From NCBI GenBank assembly GCA_963783095.1, contig CAWAMR010000014.1, positions 682,001 through 746,000 of the forward strand: a DNA stretch of 64,000 nt, given 5' to 3'. The position numbers and the translations under genes were made by a program. The notes below the pieces were generated by a model. The model ran no database searches, was not told where the DNA came from, and saw only the letters and a list, made by a program, of their open reading frames with translations. Position 1 is the stretch's first letter. Every line of letters begins with the position of its first letter. This document shows positions 11,347 to 20,050 of the stretch, one piece after another. Source of the stretch: CAWAMR01 sp963783095 (GTDB lineage: Bacteria; Planctomycetota; Planctomycetia; Gemmatales; Gemmataceae).

Positions 11347-12336
11347 CTAATAATCCGGCACAATCTCGTTGCCTGCTCGGGTGCTTAACGGCAGCAGAAC
11401 GGTGCTGGCAGCGCTCACAGAGATGGATCGAACTGAACCGTCGGTGAACGCGAAATTACAGCCGTTGGGATGCTTGCTGCCGTAGGCGCAGAGTCGATTC
11501 CAGGCTGCGATTGAAAAAGTTGCCCAATCAACCGGGACAGGCATCGGCGGAGGTAATGGGGGCGGCGGAACTGGGGGCGGACTCCAACCCGTGGGATAGG
11601 TTGTATTCATGAGCGCCGTTCCATCCAAAAGGAGCCCTCCGCCCATATTGGGACCGGATTGGGATGCCCAGGCGCTGAACTCGGCAATCGGTTGCAAGGG
11701 AGGGAATGGTGTCGCAGTGAACGGAGCGGATAAATACGTATCCAGGTTGTTGTCGCCGATAATTCGTTCCCCGAACATCAACGTGTTGGATGTCCCATCG
11801 ATCACATTGTCGATTGAAACTTGAGTCACATAACTAAAGATACCATCGTTGGTCGCCTGGAAAGAAGGAAACGAGGTTGTTCCGCCGTTGCCTCCATAAG
11901 TGGTAACACCGAGGGCAAGCGATCCGAACGTGACGGGATTCTGGTTTATTCCAGCAGATGGGCAAATAAGTATGGGCAGGACCGTTGATGCAGGTGAGCC
12001 CACCCCTCCAAAATCGGCACCTGTGTTAAAAAAATTCCACTGACTTGCCAATGGCGCTTGTTCCAGGTAGGGAAGCAACTCGACAAACACCGAGGTGTAT
12101 CTTCCATCCAATCCAGGCTGAGCAACTCCAACCGGGAATGCATCGGCAACGCCATGATAATTGTGTGCAGCGAGTGCGAGTTGTTTTAGACTGTTTCGGC
12201 ACTTGGTGGCCGCGGCAGCTTCTCGGACCTTTTGGACCGCCGGCAAGAGCAACCCAACCAGCACTGCGATGATCGCAATGACCACCAGCAACTCAATGAG
12301 GGTGAAACCCAAACGAGGGGGTGCCTTAGTCGTCAT
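11347..12336 (-). CDS. DUF1559 protein with prepilin-type N-terminus
   Basis: The 329-residue protein starts with a type IV pilin-like signal: a short basic leader, then GFTLIELLVVIAIIAVLVGLL, with processing expected after the Gly and a conserved Glu at mature position 5. The next helix, LLPAVQKVREAAAATKCRNSLKQLALAAHNYH, is the standard DUF1559 entry. The C-terminus ends with the H-x9-DG type signature (HPNGCNFAFTDGSVRSIS). DUF1559 families are vastly expanded in planctomycetes, and this copy is one of the best taxonomic hints in the window. The protein is presumably secreted or assembled through a pseudopilin pathway; its function is unknown. The gene is intact and stands alone. Confidence 0.93.
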   Translation of the reverse strand: MTTKAPPRLGFTLIELLVVIAIIAVLVGLLLPAVQKVREAAAATKCRNSLKQLALAAHNYHGVADAFPVGVAQPGLDGRYTSVFVELLPYLEQAPLASQWNFFNTGADFGGVGSPASTVLPILICPSAGINQNPVTFGSLALGVTTYGGNGGTTSFPSFQATNDGIFSYVTQVSIDNVIDGTSNTLMFGERIIGDNNLDTYLSAPFTATPFPPLQPIAEFSAWASQSGPNMGGGLLLDGTALMNTTYPTGWSPPPVPPPPLPPPMPVPVDWATFSIAAWNRLCAYGSKHPNGCNFAFTDGSVRSISVSAASTVLLPLSTRAGNEIVPDY

Positions 12337-12726
12337 GCCGACCTCGGTGGCAAGGAAGGAAATGCATTCCTTACCATTATAGCAATTCTCAATTGTGGTT
12401 GCATTGGAGAAGAATTACTCCCTTTGGCTGGGTGCGGAATGACTGGCATCACTGCTTTTCCTCGGTCGTTGGCCGGCTGTTGAGGTCTTGGTAAAGTGAC
12501 GCGAGAAAGGTAAGAACATCACCTCGGGTCCGGATCGATGTTTTCGGCTTGTAGTGCAGTTTACAGTGGTGCTCGGCGGGTGCGTCCAGCTTGACGCTTG
12601 ACGATTTGTTTGCGATAAAGATCGAGAGCCTCAACGGCTTCTTTGCGACATTGCCCGAAATCTCCTCTGGATTGCGCGGATTTTATCCAACAAGCGGTCG
12701 ATGAGAATGGAGAATAAGGCATGATC
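12337..12726. other. Intergenic region upstream of DUF1559 gene and tRNA-Thr
   Basis: This should contain the DUF1559 promoter (minus) and the tRNA promoter (plus). Short frames on the minus strand, for example around 12449-12660, show no recognisable protein, and I see no repeat or hairpin of note. Confidence 0.4.
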
Positions 12727-12798
12727 GCCGCCTTAGCTCAGCGGTAGAGCACAGCTTTCGTAAAGCTGGGGTCCAGGGTTCAAATCCCTGAGGCGGCT
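12727..12798 (+). tRNA. tRNA-Thr (anticodon CGU)
   Basis: A complete cloverleaf is visible. The acceptor stem GCCGCCT pairs with AGGCGGC; the D arm is GCTCAGCGGTAGAGC; the anticodon stem CAGCT/AGCTG encloses the loop TTCGTAA with CGT at positions 34-36; the T arm is CAGGGTTCAAATCCCTG; the discriminator base is T. CCA is not encoded. The anticodon reads ACG threonine codons. Confidence 0.95.
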
Positions 12799-12807
12799 TT
12801 TGTCCAG

Positions 12808-12838
12808 CGCCGCAAGGTATCGGCCTTGCGGCGTTTTT
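12808..12838 (+). terminator. Rho-independent terminator after tRNA-Thr
   Basis: A perfect 10-bp stem (CGCCGCAAGG at 12808-12817, CCTTGCGGCG at 12824-12833) with loop TATCGG is followed immediately by TTTTT. It lies 9 nt after the tRNA and fits intrinsic termination of that transcript. Confidence 0.85.
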
Positions 12839-12975
12839 GGCATTCCCGCACTTCCCACCCTCCAAGTCAAAGAAATCCGAACCGCACTGGACAATCACAT
12901 ATCCAAGTTGGTATAAATGAGTGAATTTTATTTTTTGCTTGACTCGCATGGTATTTGATTCAGGGAGATTTTTGT

Positions 12976-14226
12976 TTGACGACTGCTTTACTGGCGGAAC
13001 CCGAAACCTCGATATCGTTCCGTAAATTACACCTCATCCCTCCACTGATACAAGCGCTCGATCACGTCGGATACGTATCCCCGTCTCCCATTCAAGCCGC
13101 TTTGATTCCCATCGCACTGCACGGGCGCGATGTGATTGGTCAGGCCCAAACCGGCACCGGCAAAACCGCAGCTTACCTGCTCCCATTCATGAACTCCTGG
13201 CGTGGCGGCGACCCTCGAAAACCGCAGGCAATCGTCCTCGCGCCGACGCGTGAACTTGCTGCCCAGGTGGCCGAGGAAGCGGAAAAGCTTTCGCCGAGTC
13301 AATTCTTTCGGACGGTTCCGCTGTGCGGCGGGCAGCGTCTCGAAAAACAAATCGCAGCCCTGCGCAAGGGATCGACACTGATTGTCGGTACTCCAGGCCG
13401 GGTCAACGATCATATTCAGCGCGGCACTCTAAACATGGAGAAAATCCGCTACATCGTCCTCGATGAGGCCGATCGGATGCTCGACATCGGTTTTCGGCCG
13501 CAAATCGAACGAATCTTGCGGCGGGCACCAACTTCCCGTCAAACCTTGCTCATGTCCGCCACGTTGCCTGCCGATGTTCTGAAACTCGCCCAGCGCTATA
13601 TGGTGGAGCCGGAACATATCAACATCACTCCCAAGGTGCTGACCGTTGACAAAATCGATCAACGCTTCATCGTGGTCGATGAAGAAAAGAAATTCGATTT
13701 GCTGCTGAAAGTACTGGAACGAGAAAAACCCCGTCAATGCATTATCTTTGTCGAACGGAAGCGCTGGGCCGATAAGCTGTACAAACAACTGAAAGCGGTT
13801 CATCCCAAAACCGCCGTCACGCATGGCGATTTGCCCCAGCCGAAACGCGACAAGATCATGGCCTACTTCCGAGCTGGCAAGATCACCTTTCTGATCGCCA
13901 CCGATGTGATGAGCCGGGGAATCGATGTATCCGGAATCTCGCACATCCTGAATTTCAACTTGCCGAACGATCTCGAAAATTACGTTCACCGCATCGGTCG
14001 GACCGGCCGGATGGGTTCGGATGGTGTCGCCATCTCGTTTGTAGCACCCGAAGAAGGCGGAGCATTGACGGCCATCGAAAATCTGATCAATCGGCTCATC
14101 GTCAAGGATCGGATCGAAGGTTTTCAGGCATTCACGCCGAGGGTAAAGGCTGAGCCGAGTGCCCAACCCAAGCCCGTTGTTCCCCGTTTCGGGCGTTCGA
14201 TGAGGAAATACAGCAACCGCCTGTGA
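12976..14226 (+). CDS. DEAD-box ATP-dependent RNA helicase (RhlE-like)
   Basis: This 416-residue helicase has the full motif set. A Q-motif region (GYVSPSPIQ) is followed by motif I AQTGTGKT (residues about 57-64), Ia PTRELAAQ, Ib TPGR, II DEAD (about 163-166), III SAT, then IFVERKRWAD, ATDVMSRGIDV and VI HRIGRTGRMG. It unwinds or remodels RNA duplexes, and enzymes of this type assist ribosome assembly and mRNA decay. There is no large C-terminal extension, only a short basic tail. I favour TTG at 12976 because AGGGAGA lies 7 nt upstream; the in-frame TTG at 12955 lacks a good ribosome-binding site. The gene is intact and stands alone, with a repeat-rich stretch after it. Confidence 0.93.
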   Translation: MTTALLAEPETSISFRKLHLIPPLIQALDHVGYVSPSPIQAALIPIALHGRDVIGQAQTGTGKTAAYLLPFMNSWRGGDPRKPQAIVLAPTRELAAQVAEEAEKLSPSQFFRTVPLCGGQRLEKQIAALRKGSTLIVGTPGRVNDHIQRGTLNMEKIRYIVLDEADRMLDIGFRPQIERILRRAPTSRQTLLMSATLPADVLKLAQRYMVEPEHINITPKVLTVDKIDQRFIVVDEEKKFDLLLKVLEREKPRQCIIFVERKRWADKLYKQLKAVHPKTAVTHGDLPQPKRDKIMAYFRAGKITFLIATDVMSRGIDVSGISHILNFNLPNDLENYVHRIGRTGRMGSDGVAISFVAPEEGGALTAIENLINRLIVKDRIEGFQAFTPRVKAEPSAQPKPVVPRFGRSMRKYSNRL

Positions 14227-14251
14227 CATTCTGACGACCAGAACATCGATT

Positions 14252-14560
14252 CGCATTTTTTGTAGCAATCTGTAGTGCTGCCACGCTTTGACAAATATCT
14301 GACAGACAGCCGAGCAAACCTCATTTTTGTAGCAATTTGTAATTTGTAGCAAATTGTAGTGCTACTACGCTTTGACAAATATATGACAGACAGCCGAGCA
14401 AACCTCATTTTTGTAGCAATTTGTAACAACCCACGCTTCGACGAATATCTGATAACCAACTGAGAAACCTCATTTTTTGTAGCAATTTGTAACAACAAAC
14501 AATTCGACGAATATCTGATAACAAGCCAAGAAAACCTCAATTCTGTAGCAATTTGTAGCA
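14252..14560 (+). repeat. Degenerate tandem repeat array (about 65-85 bp units)
   Basis: About four and a half units follow the helicase gene. Each begins with TTTTTGTAGCAATTTGTA and continues through ACGCTTYGACRAATATCTGA to CGAGCAAACCTCA or CCAAGAAAACCTCA. The second unit is longer because the TTTGTAGCAAATTGTAG block is doubled. Both the box and the intervening segment are conserved, so this is a tandem array rather than a CRISPR. On the minus strand the units stay largely in frame and spell a repeating LLQIATKMRFARLS-like peptide, which I attribute to unit lengths being near multiples of three. Confidence 0.85.
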
Positions 14561-14640
14561 GACCACCCAGACGGACAGGCCTCGAAGCACCAAGCAACTT
14601 CGCCATAATATCGAATCGACAATCGTTTTATAATTGAGAG
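14545..14640 (+). repeat. Two-block dispersed repeat, copy 1
   Basis: Block one is TGTAGCAATTTGTAGC. It is followed by an unconserved spacer of about 35 nt and block two, AACTTCGCCATAATATCGAATC continuing to GACAATCGTT. The same block order in inverted orientation is found at 53530-53610. This copy directly continues the tandem array, and a further degenerate relative follows around 14648-14690 (TTGTATCAATTTGT, ATTCGACAAATATATGA). Confidence 0.7.
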
Positions 14641-14886
14641 GTTGCTTTGTATCAATTTGTTCATGTCTACGATTCGACAAATATATGATCGTTTGCGCCG
14701 GTTGTGTTCGGCTGCTTGAATTCTTGAAAGTCGTTTCCTTTCCATTCTGCACTCGGAAGTCACACAACCACATCATCCACTATTATAGTGGACATAATTG
14801 CAATTTCCAGACAGCACTTCCGACTATCACTTGACTCTTCTGTCCCCGGCAGAGTATCGTTCCGTTCTCGAATTCGCCGAAAAAGA

Positions 14887-15008
14887 TTTAACCACGAATA
14901 ACACGAATAACACGAATAAATGCAAGAAACAACAATGGACGATCGAGAACAACGCCCGCATTGATTCATTTCTTTTTATTCGTGTTATTCGTGTTATTCG
15001 TGGTTAAA
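14887..15008. repeat. 122-bp inverted-repeat element with perfect 34-bp arms
   Basis: The left arm (14887-14920) starts TTTAACCACGAATAACACGA and the right arm (14975-15008) is its exact reverse complement. Each arm is internally repetitive (TAACACGAA units), and the spacer is 54 nt. It lies in the gap before the membrane-protein gene at 15041. It resembles palindromic REP or MITE-like units; there are no coding features. Confidence 0.9.
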
Positions 15009-15040
15009 AAAAGGCGAAGTTTCTGAACGAAGGATCGTTC

Positions 15041-15763
15041 ATGCAACTCATTGCTCCCGACGTCCTCGCTGAAGCTCGCGAACTCTCTTGGGTCATTACG
15101 GCAACCGGACTGGTTCTGGGCGATCTTCTATGGCTCTACGGCCGGCGCTGGCATCGTTTCTGGATCGTCGTTTCCATCACCCTGGCGGGCGGATTATTTG
15201 GGTTGCATTCGGGCAGAGCGTCGGGGGGCCATATCCTTGCAACGGGTATATTGCTGGCCGTCTCGGCAGGCTTGATGGCTTTGGAACTGGCAAGGCTCCT
15301 GGCGTTTCTGGCTGCGGGACTGTCGGTCTGGCTGGCGACGAGTCTGGTTTTCCCTACGGGTCAAGAACTCTGGATCGCCTTTTTGATCGGTGGCCTGGTA
15401 GGGGTGTTGCTCTATCAACTCTGGACAATGCTCATTACCAGTTTCGTGGGAACCTTGATTGCATCCCATGCCTTGTTGTCGCTATTGGATCGGTTCGCCA
15501 AAATCGATTCGGTGCGCTGGGCAACTGCCAATCAGACGATCTTGAACGGCGCAGTGATCGCGCTGACGATCTTGGGGCTGCTCGCACAATCGTGGCTGGA
15601 GCGCTGGTATCGCCGGCGAGCAAAACGCAAACGGGAAGAAGCCGAGGAGAAGATTCGGCAGGAAGAACGCGAGAAAGTCTTGGCCGAGCACTCTCCGCAA
15701 TCGCATAAACCCAGTTTGTGGGCACGGATTTTCGGAAATGGGACAAAGGCATCATCCCATTGA
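15041..15763 (+). CDS. Multi-pass membrane protein of unknown function
   Basis: The 240-residue protein has about six or seven hydrophobic segments between residues 20 and 195 (for example WIVVSITLAGGLFGL, ILATGILLAVSAGLMAL, IAFLIGGLVGVLLYQLW and GAVIALTILGLLA). A strongly charged cytoplasmic-looking tail follows (RRRAKRKREEAEEKIRQEE). I recognise no family with confidence; the topology is reminiscent of TMEM198/DUF4203-type proteins. The gene is intact. Its 3' end converges on the remnant of the TOPRIM-type gene on the other strand, so insertion or deletion may have occurred at this junction. Confidence 0.75.
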   Translation: MQLIAPDVLAEARELSWVITATGLVLGDLLWLYGRRWHRFWIVVSITLAGGLFGLHSGRASGGHILATGILLAVSAGLMALELARLLAFLAAGLSVWLATSLVFPTGQELWIAFLIGGLVGVLLYQLWTMLITSFVGTLIASHALLSLLDRFAKIDSVRWATANQTILNGAVIALTILGLLAQSWLERWYRRRAKRKREEAEEKIRQEEREKVLAEHSPQSHKPSLWARIFGNGTKASSH

Positions 15764-16110
15764 ACCGGATCTCTTGTTCGAGCCGGGCGATGACTCTATC
15801 AACTCGCTCCGGAAGCGTCAGTTCTTTTCCCCCTTCCCGCCTTGGGACATCGAAGCCCGGTTCTTCTTGCACGTCGGTGTCGATGTGGATCACGAGATAA
15901 TCGTTGTACTGAAGGGCACCTTCGTAATCCTTTCGCCTAGGCTCTTGAAACACATGTCCCCAACCAGCGGGCGTTTCATCAAGTGGACGAGGCGGCTGAA
16001 TGTATCGAACGTTCCGCATCATCTGCTTGCTCCTCAAAATAGCCGAGAAGGATGTTCTCGATGACCGTCTGATCGGTTGGACCTTCGGCGATAACTCCGA
16101 AACTGAGCAC
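15764..16110 (-). pseudogene. TOPRIM-like partner of the AAA ATPase (truncated, frameshifted)
   Basis: Starting at a GTG (16110) with GAGG just upstream, the product reads FGVIAEGPTDQTVIENILLG, a TOPRIM-type EGxTD opening. After one frame change near 16010 it continues with QYNDYLVIHIDTDVQEE, the DxD element. Only about 115 residues are recognisable, ending around EQEIRF. Beyond 15763 the frame runs antisense through the membrane-protein gene and no longer looks like this family. Genes of this type (DUF4276/OLD-like TOPRIM effectors) usually follow an AAA_21 ATPase in two-gene defence modules, and the ATPase lies immediately upstream here. The C-terminal part is missing, so the module is probably inactive. 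Confidence 0.6.
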
Positions 16111-16132
16111 ATGCTGCCTCGCGGCTGGATGG

Positions 16133-17298
16133 TCAGAAGTTCTTCGGAAGACCGCCGATGTAGCCGCGCATGAATGCCTCGGACAGGCTGACCGGGACTT
16201 GCCCCGTTGCCGGGTTTCGGCGGATCCATGCGACGGACGCGGGTATGGCCGGCCTTGTTGCGATCCACAACGAGAAGCCGCTGCTCGTCGTCGTGAAGGT
16301 CGAGGCCATCGAGAACCGCCGGGTTGTGGGTCGTGATGATAACTTGCTTGTCGTATTCCTTCGCAAGCGCGACGATCTGCTGCAATAGGGCAATGCACAG
16401 CTTAGGATTCAGTGAAGCTATCGATGTTGTCGATCGAGAAAAAGGCTGGCGTTTCCGGGCTGATGAGGAGCGTGACGTAGAAGAGGAGGAAGAGGAATCC
16501 CTCGTTCGCGCTCCGCTGGTCGAACAGGGTGTTTTCCGGAAGGTAGCGATCCCGAATCCGGATGCTCCGCTCGCCAGGACTGAGATCATCTGGGATGTCG
16601 AAACTTTCAAACCAATCGATCAGCGTCAACTGCTCCTTGATCTTGATCAGGCGTGCCCTGTTCTTCTCAGAGTCAAGTGCCTTCAGATGAGCGAATAATC
16701 CTTCGCCCCGGATTCCGAGCGGGAGGATCTGCCCTTCGACTTGAAATGTGCGAAGCGCGGAATTCTCGGGCGCGTATACCAGAAATTGGGGAAACGTCGC
16801 AGCGAATTCGTCTTGAACCAGATCTATCAATCGATCAAGCTGGCTTCGGATCTCCGGGGCTGTTCGCCTACCCGCGGCCCTCGCTGTCTTCCATTCTTCG
16901 ATAATTTCTTTCACATTTATCGGGGATTTCTGGTTCCATTTTGGGTAGGACGCCGCTTCGTCCGCAAATAATTCACAATCAAACGCGACTTTGTTGTCTG
17001 CCCGAATTGAAATGCTGATGGACCCATAGGACGTTTGATTCTTCTCAGGTGTGGGTACGTTGCAAGGAAGTTCGCTGAACACCGACCGCATGAAGCGCGT
17101 CTCGGTTACTCGAATACCTCGAGAAGTGAGGAACTCATTATCCAATTTGTTCTGTGAGGCAGCCGACGCCAATGCGATTGCTTCAAGGATGTTACTCTTG
17201 CCGCTCCCGTTGGCACCGATCAGAACTGTCACTCGGCCGAGATCGACCGTAAGGTCCGGAATAGATTTGTAGTTAGTGACTCGGACTTTGCGGATCAT
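16133..17298 (-). CDS. AAA_21/OLD-like ATPase (frameshifted)
   Basis: Reading from 17298, the protein starts MIRKVRVTNYKSIPDLTVDL with Walker A IGANGSGKSNILEAI at about residues 27-41. It has a long insert with a helical EKNRARLIKIKEQLTLIDW region. After a frame change near 16400 (FFSIDNIDSFTE runs into SLNPKLCIALLQQI) come Walker B-region and switch motifs (VIITTHNPAVLDGLDL). A second frame change near 16215 leads to the C-terminal SLSEAFMRGYIGGLPKNF. This is the RecF/OLD-related ATPase class that couples to TOPRIM effectors. The partner gene begins about 20 nt downstream. Role in phage defence is inferred from family and neighbour only. Confidence 0.78.
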
Positions 17299-17426
17299 AT
17301 TCAGTCCTCGTCAGATAAGTGCGGTAACCTCTGGTAATTTACCACGCTCGGAGGTTGGGTCAAGCTGGTTGGCGTGAATAGCATAAGCCCCAAATCGATT
17401 CGACATGACTCTCTTGAGACTGCGTC

Positions 17427-18531
17427 ATGACTACCGTCGCCGATGTCTGCAAATACCTCGATCGCTTTGCCCCTCTATCCCTGGCCGCAGATTGGGACAA
17501 TGTCGGTTTGCTTCTGGGTGATCCCGCTGCCGAGATCCAAGCGCTGCTGACCTGCTTGACCATAACCCCCGACGTTGTTCGAGAAGCGCTCGATTCTGGT
17601 GTCGGACTGATTGTAAGTCATCATCCGATTCTGTTTCGGGGAGCAAAGCGCATCACCACGCAAAATGCTGAGGGTGGGATGCTCTGGTCGTTGGCCAGGG
17701 CTGGTATCGCCGTTTACTCTCCGCACACCGCATTCGACAACACGGCCGGGGGCATCAACGATTTTCTGGCGCAACTGCTTTGTTTGAAGGAGGTTACCCC
17801 GCTCAAAACACTGGAGGGTCGGCAACGCTTTAAGATCGTGGTGTTTGTGCCGGAAGGAGATTTGACCAGGGTGTCCGATGCCATGTTCGCCGCAGGGGCC
17901 GGGACGATAGGCAACTATACCGAGTGCAGTTTCCGCCTTGCAGGAACCGGCACTTTTTTCGGCTCCGACGCCGCCAATCCAACCATCGGGCAAAAAGGGA
18001 GGCGCGAAGAAGCCAACGAGTGGCGTTTGGAAGTTGTCTGTCCATCTACCGCACTGGAAAACGTCATTTCAGCCATGCGCAAAGCGCATTCATACGAGGA
18101 ACCTGCGTTTGATGTGTACCCGTTGAAAGCGCTTTCGAGTCCGATCGGCGAAGGGACGGATCGGACAGTTGCCAAAGGCGATCCCGCTCGAAGAGTTCGC
18201 CCGTCAGGCAAAACAGGCGTTCCGGACCACCGTAATGCAGTATCAAGGAAAACCGAAAGCCGAGGTTCAGCGCGTTGCCATCGTCTGCGGTGCGGGAAGT
18301 GGAATGTTGAACGACGTGTACCGGGCCAAAGCAGATGTGTTCGTCACAGGTGAATTGCGCTTCCACGAATCGCTGAGCGCATTGTCGCACAACGTGTCGG
18401 TCGTGCTCCCCGGCCATTATTCCAGCGAACGGCTCGCGGTGGAAGCCCTGGCAAATCGACTTCAAAGTGAGTTCGCCGATTTGAAGATTTGGGCAAGCCG
18501 AGCCGAGCATGATCCGTCCAATTGGGTATGA
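17427..18531 (+). CDS. Nif3-like dinuclear metal-centre protein (DUF34/YbgI), one frameshift
   Basis: The protein shows DNVGLLLGD near the start, SHHPILFRGAK and SPHTAFDN in the N-terminal half, and FVTGELRFHESLSAL plus LPGHYSSERLAVEAL in the C-terminal half. These are the metal-ligand regions of the Nif3/YbgI fold, a toroidal hexamer linked to nucleotide or GTP-cyclohydrolase-like roles. The middle insertion (FKIVVFVPEGDLTRVSDAMFAAGAG, residues about 130-230) is the PII-like domain of the long-form members. One frame change sits near 18158, where SSPIGEG should join RIGQLPKAIPLEEFA. The ATG at 17427 is the only sensible start. Confidence 0.88.
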
Positions 18532-18725
18532 TTGGCATGTAAGAATTACAAGCCATTCCAACGATCGTCAATTTGACGATGCGGAATAATCCTGAATTTC
18601 TCTCCATTTTTCCAAAATAGCCATCCATTTTTTGCCTCTTTGGTCGATTGTCTCACTGGCCTCGAAATTGCTTTCATGTTAATAGTCCACGACGATGGTC
18701 TCGTCATACTGGCGTTGAGGTTTCG

Positions 18726-18944
18726 ATGAGTCGGCGGAACTGGTTGCTCACCACTCTATGTGTGATCGGCGTGGCTTGGTTTATTCTCAGCCGAACGGTC
18801 TGGGGGCCTCCGTCAAGAGCTGAGGCCTCGCACAGCAATGAACCGGTCGTCGAAGCAGATCCCGAACCGGGTATGTCGGATGCCAGACTACGTTTCCTCA
18901 ATCACCAGCCGACCCACTGGCGCTATCTGATGATGAAACACTAA
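18726..18944 (+). CDS. Small single-pass membrane protein
   Basis: A 72-residue ORF starts at ATG 18726 with GAGG about 7 nt upstream. Its N-terminus is a short basic stretch (MSRRN) plus one hydrophobic segment (WLLTTLCVIGVAWFILS), followed by a polar, acidic tail. It could be an anchored or secreted peptide. No family is recognised. The ribosome-binding site and clean signal-anchor profile are the only support. Confidence 0.45.
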   Translation: MSRRNWLLTTLCVIGVAWFILSRTVWGPPSRAEASHSNEPVVEADPEPGMSDARLRFLNHQPTHWRYLMMKH

Positions 18945-19019
18945 CCCCATCACCATCCCAACCATGCCTTTCGTTCCCGGCTCTTCACACTGCCCAGTGC
19001 TTCCCGCATTTAAGCGACC

Positions 19020-19137
19020 GGCAGGAAGACATTTCCGCTTACTTCGTGCGCGGCTCTCCTGTAAGTAACAGGCAGGAAGACATTTCCGCTTACTTCGTGC
19101 GCGGCTCTTTGGCAAGAGCCGCGCACGAAGTAAGCGG
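19020..19137. repeat. Direct repeat plus 23-bp hairpin
   Basis: A 38-bp sequence beginning GGCAGGAAGACATTTCCGCT occurs at 19020-19057 and again at 19071-19108. The second copy ends in a perfect 23-bp hairpin: CCGCTTACTTCGTGCGCGGC at the start of arm 19086-19108, its complement at 19115-19137, and a 6-nt loop TTGGCA. There is no T-tract after it. It occupies the gap between the small membrane protein and the ArsR gene. Confidence 0.9.
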
Positions 19138-19414
19138 TTGCGGGTAAATCTGTTTCTACCGCTCGCCTTATTGCCAAATACCCCGGCAAAACAGTTATGG
19201 AAAAATTGATTTGACCTTATAATTCAAAGCGGTATTCTACCAAACATCGTATCCACGATGGAACGCATGAGCATAGGTTGAATCGTCACTCTCCAACAGC
19301 TCATTACCCCGATCAGGATTTTTTGGCGTCCAAATGTCTCACTCTTTCATCCTTTGCATTGTTCAGGAACGTGGGAGTTGTTGAACCCACCCACTGCTTC
19401 AACAGGAGATTCCC

Positions 19415-19810
19415 GTGAACAAAACCGCTGTCGCGAAGACCAAGAAACCCTCATCGGTCTCCAAGATCGCCGGGGTCGACAAGACCACCCTGAACGATCT
19501 TGTCAATGTCTTCAAGAGTCTTTCCGATCCCAATCGGCTCCAGATCCTTTTGATTTTGGCCAAACATGGCGACCTTCACGTCAAGGCCATTTGCGACGAA
19601 CTGGACCAAACGCAACCCGCAGTCAGCCATCATCTCACTCAGCTCAAACACGCCGGCCTGGTCGCTTCGGATCGCGAGGGAAAATACAACTTCTACAAAC
19701 TCGAATCGACACGTTTAGCGCGCATTATTGCGGCCTTCTTTCCGCACTCCGGCTCGGCCCAGCAGAAAGTTGCTTTTGGCGAACTGGAAGTGACGTTCAA
19801 GACGAGATGA
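19415..19810 (+). CDS. ArsR-family transcriptional regulator
   Basis: A 131-residue winged-helix protein: LVNVFKSLSDPNRLQILLILAKHGDLHVKAICDELD, followed by QPAVSHHLTQLKHAGLVASDREGKYNFYKL, the classic ArsR recognition helix and wing. The start is GTG 19415 with CAGGAG 8-9 nt upstream. No metal-binding cysteine motif (ELCVCDL) is present in helix alpha-3, so metal sensing of the ArsR/SmtB type is unlikely. The Lys-rich N-terminal extension of about 20 residues is unusual. No obvious target operon is adjacent; carA follows after an inverted-repeat element. Confidence 0.9.
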   Translation: MNKTAVAKTKKPSSVSKIAGVDKTTLNDLVNVFKSLSDPNRLQILLILAKHGDLHVKAICDELDQTQPAVSHHLTQLKHAGLVASDREGKYNFYKLESTRLARIIAAFFPHSGSAQQKVAFGELEVTFKTR

Positions 19811-19867
19811 TCGACCGTGTTTGCCGCGACGATTCAATTCGCACCAATATCCGAACTCGCCGCGGTG

Positions 19868-19956
19868 GTAGCCGAATTCGCCAGAATTCGGGGAACCTCG
19901 GAAGGAGCGCAACGTCATTGCCGCAATCAGACCCGAATTCTGGCGAATTCGGCTAC
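19868..19956. repeat. Inverted repeat with perfect 25-bp arms
   Basis: GTAGCCGAATTCGCCAGAAT opens the left arm (19868-19892); the right arm (19932-19956) is its exact reverse complement, with a 39-nt spacer. It lies between the ArsR gene and carA. The arms themselves are built from two GAATTC-centred pieces. It has no T-tract, so a REP-like element is more likely than a terminator. Confidence 0.9.
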
Positions 19957-20050
19957 AGTACATTTCTCGAGCGAATGCCGATGGAATTGGGCAGGCGTTT
20001 TTCGTATCACGATACCAATCCCAACACCTGGACAATCATAACGACTCACT

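Noticed and set aside
12449..12660. Minus-strand ORF before tRNA-Thr
   Set aside because: Some stretches look protein-like (AVEALDLYRKQIVKRQ in one frame), but frames break quickly and there is no recognisable family.
14252..14560. CRISPR-like regular repeat array
   Set aside because: Both the repeated box and the intervening sequence are conserved, unit lengths vary, and no cas genes are near; this is a tandem satellite-type array.
14124..14606. Minus-strand ORF encoding LLQIATKMRFARLS-like repeats
   Set aside because: Overlaps the helicase 3' end antisense; the periodic peptide follows from repeat units near multiples of three. No start site or homology.
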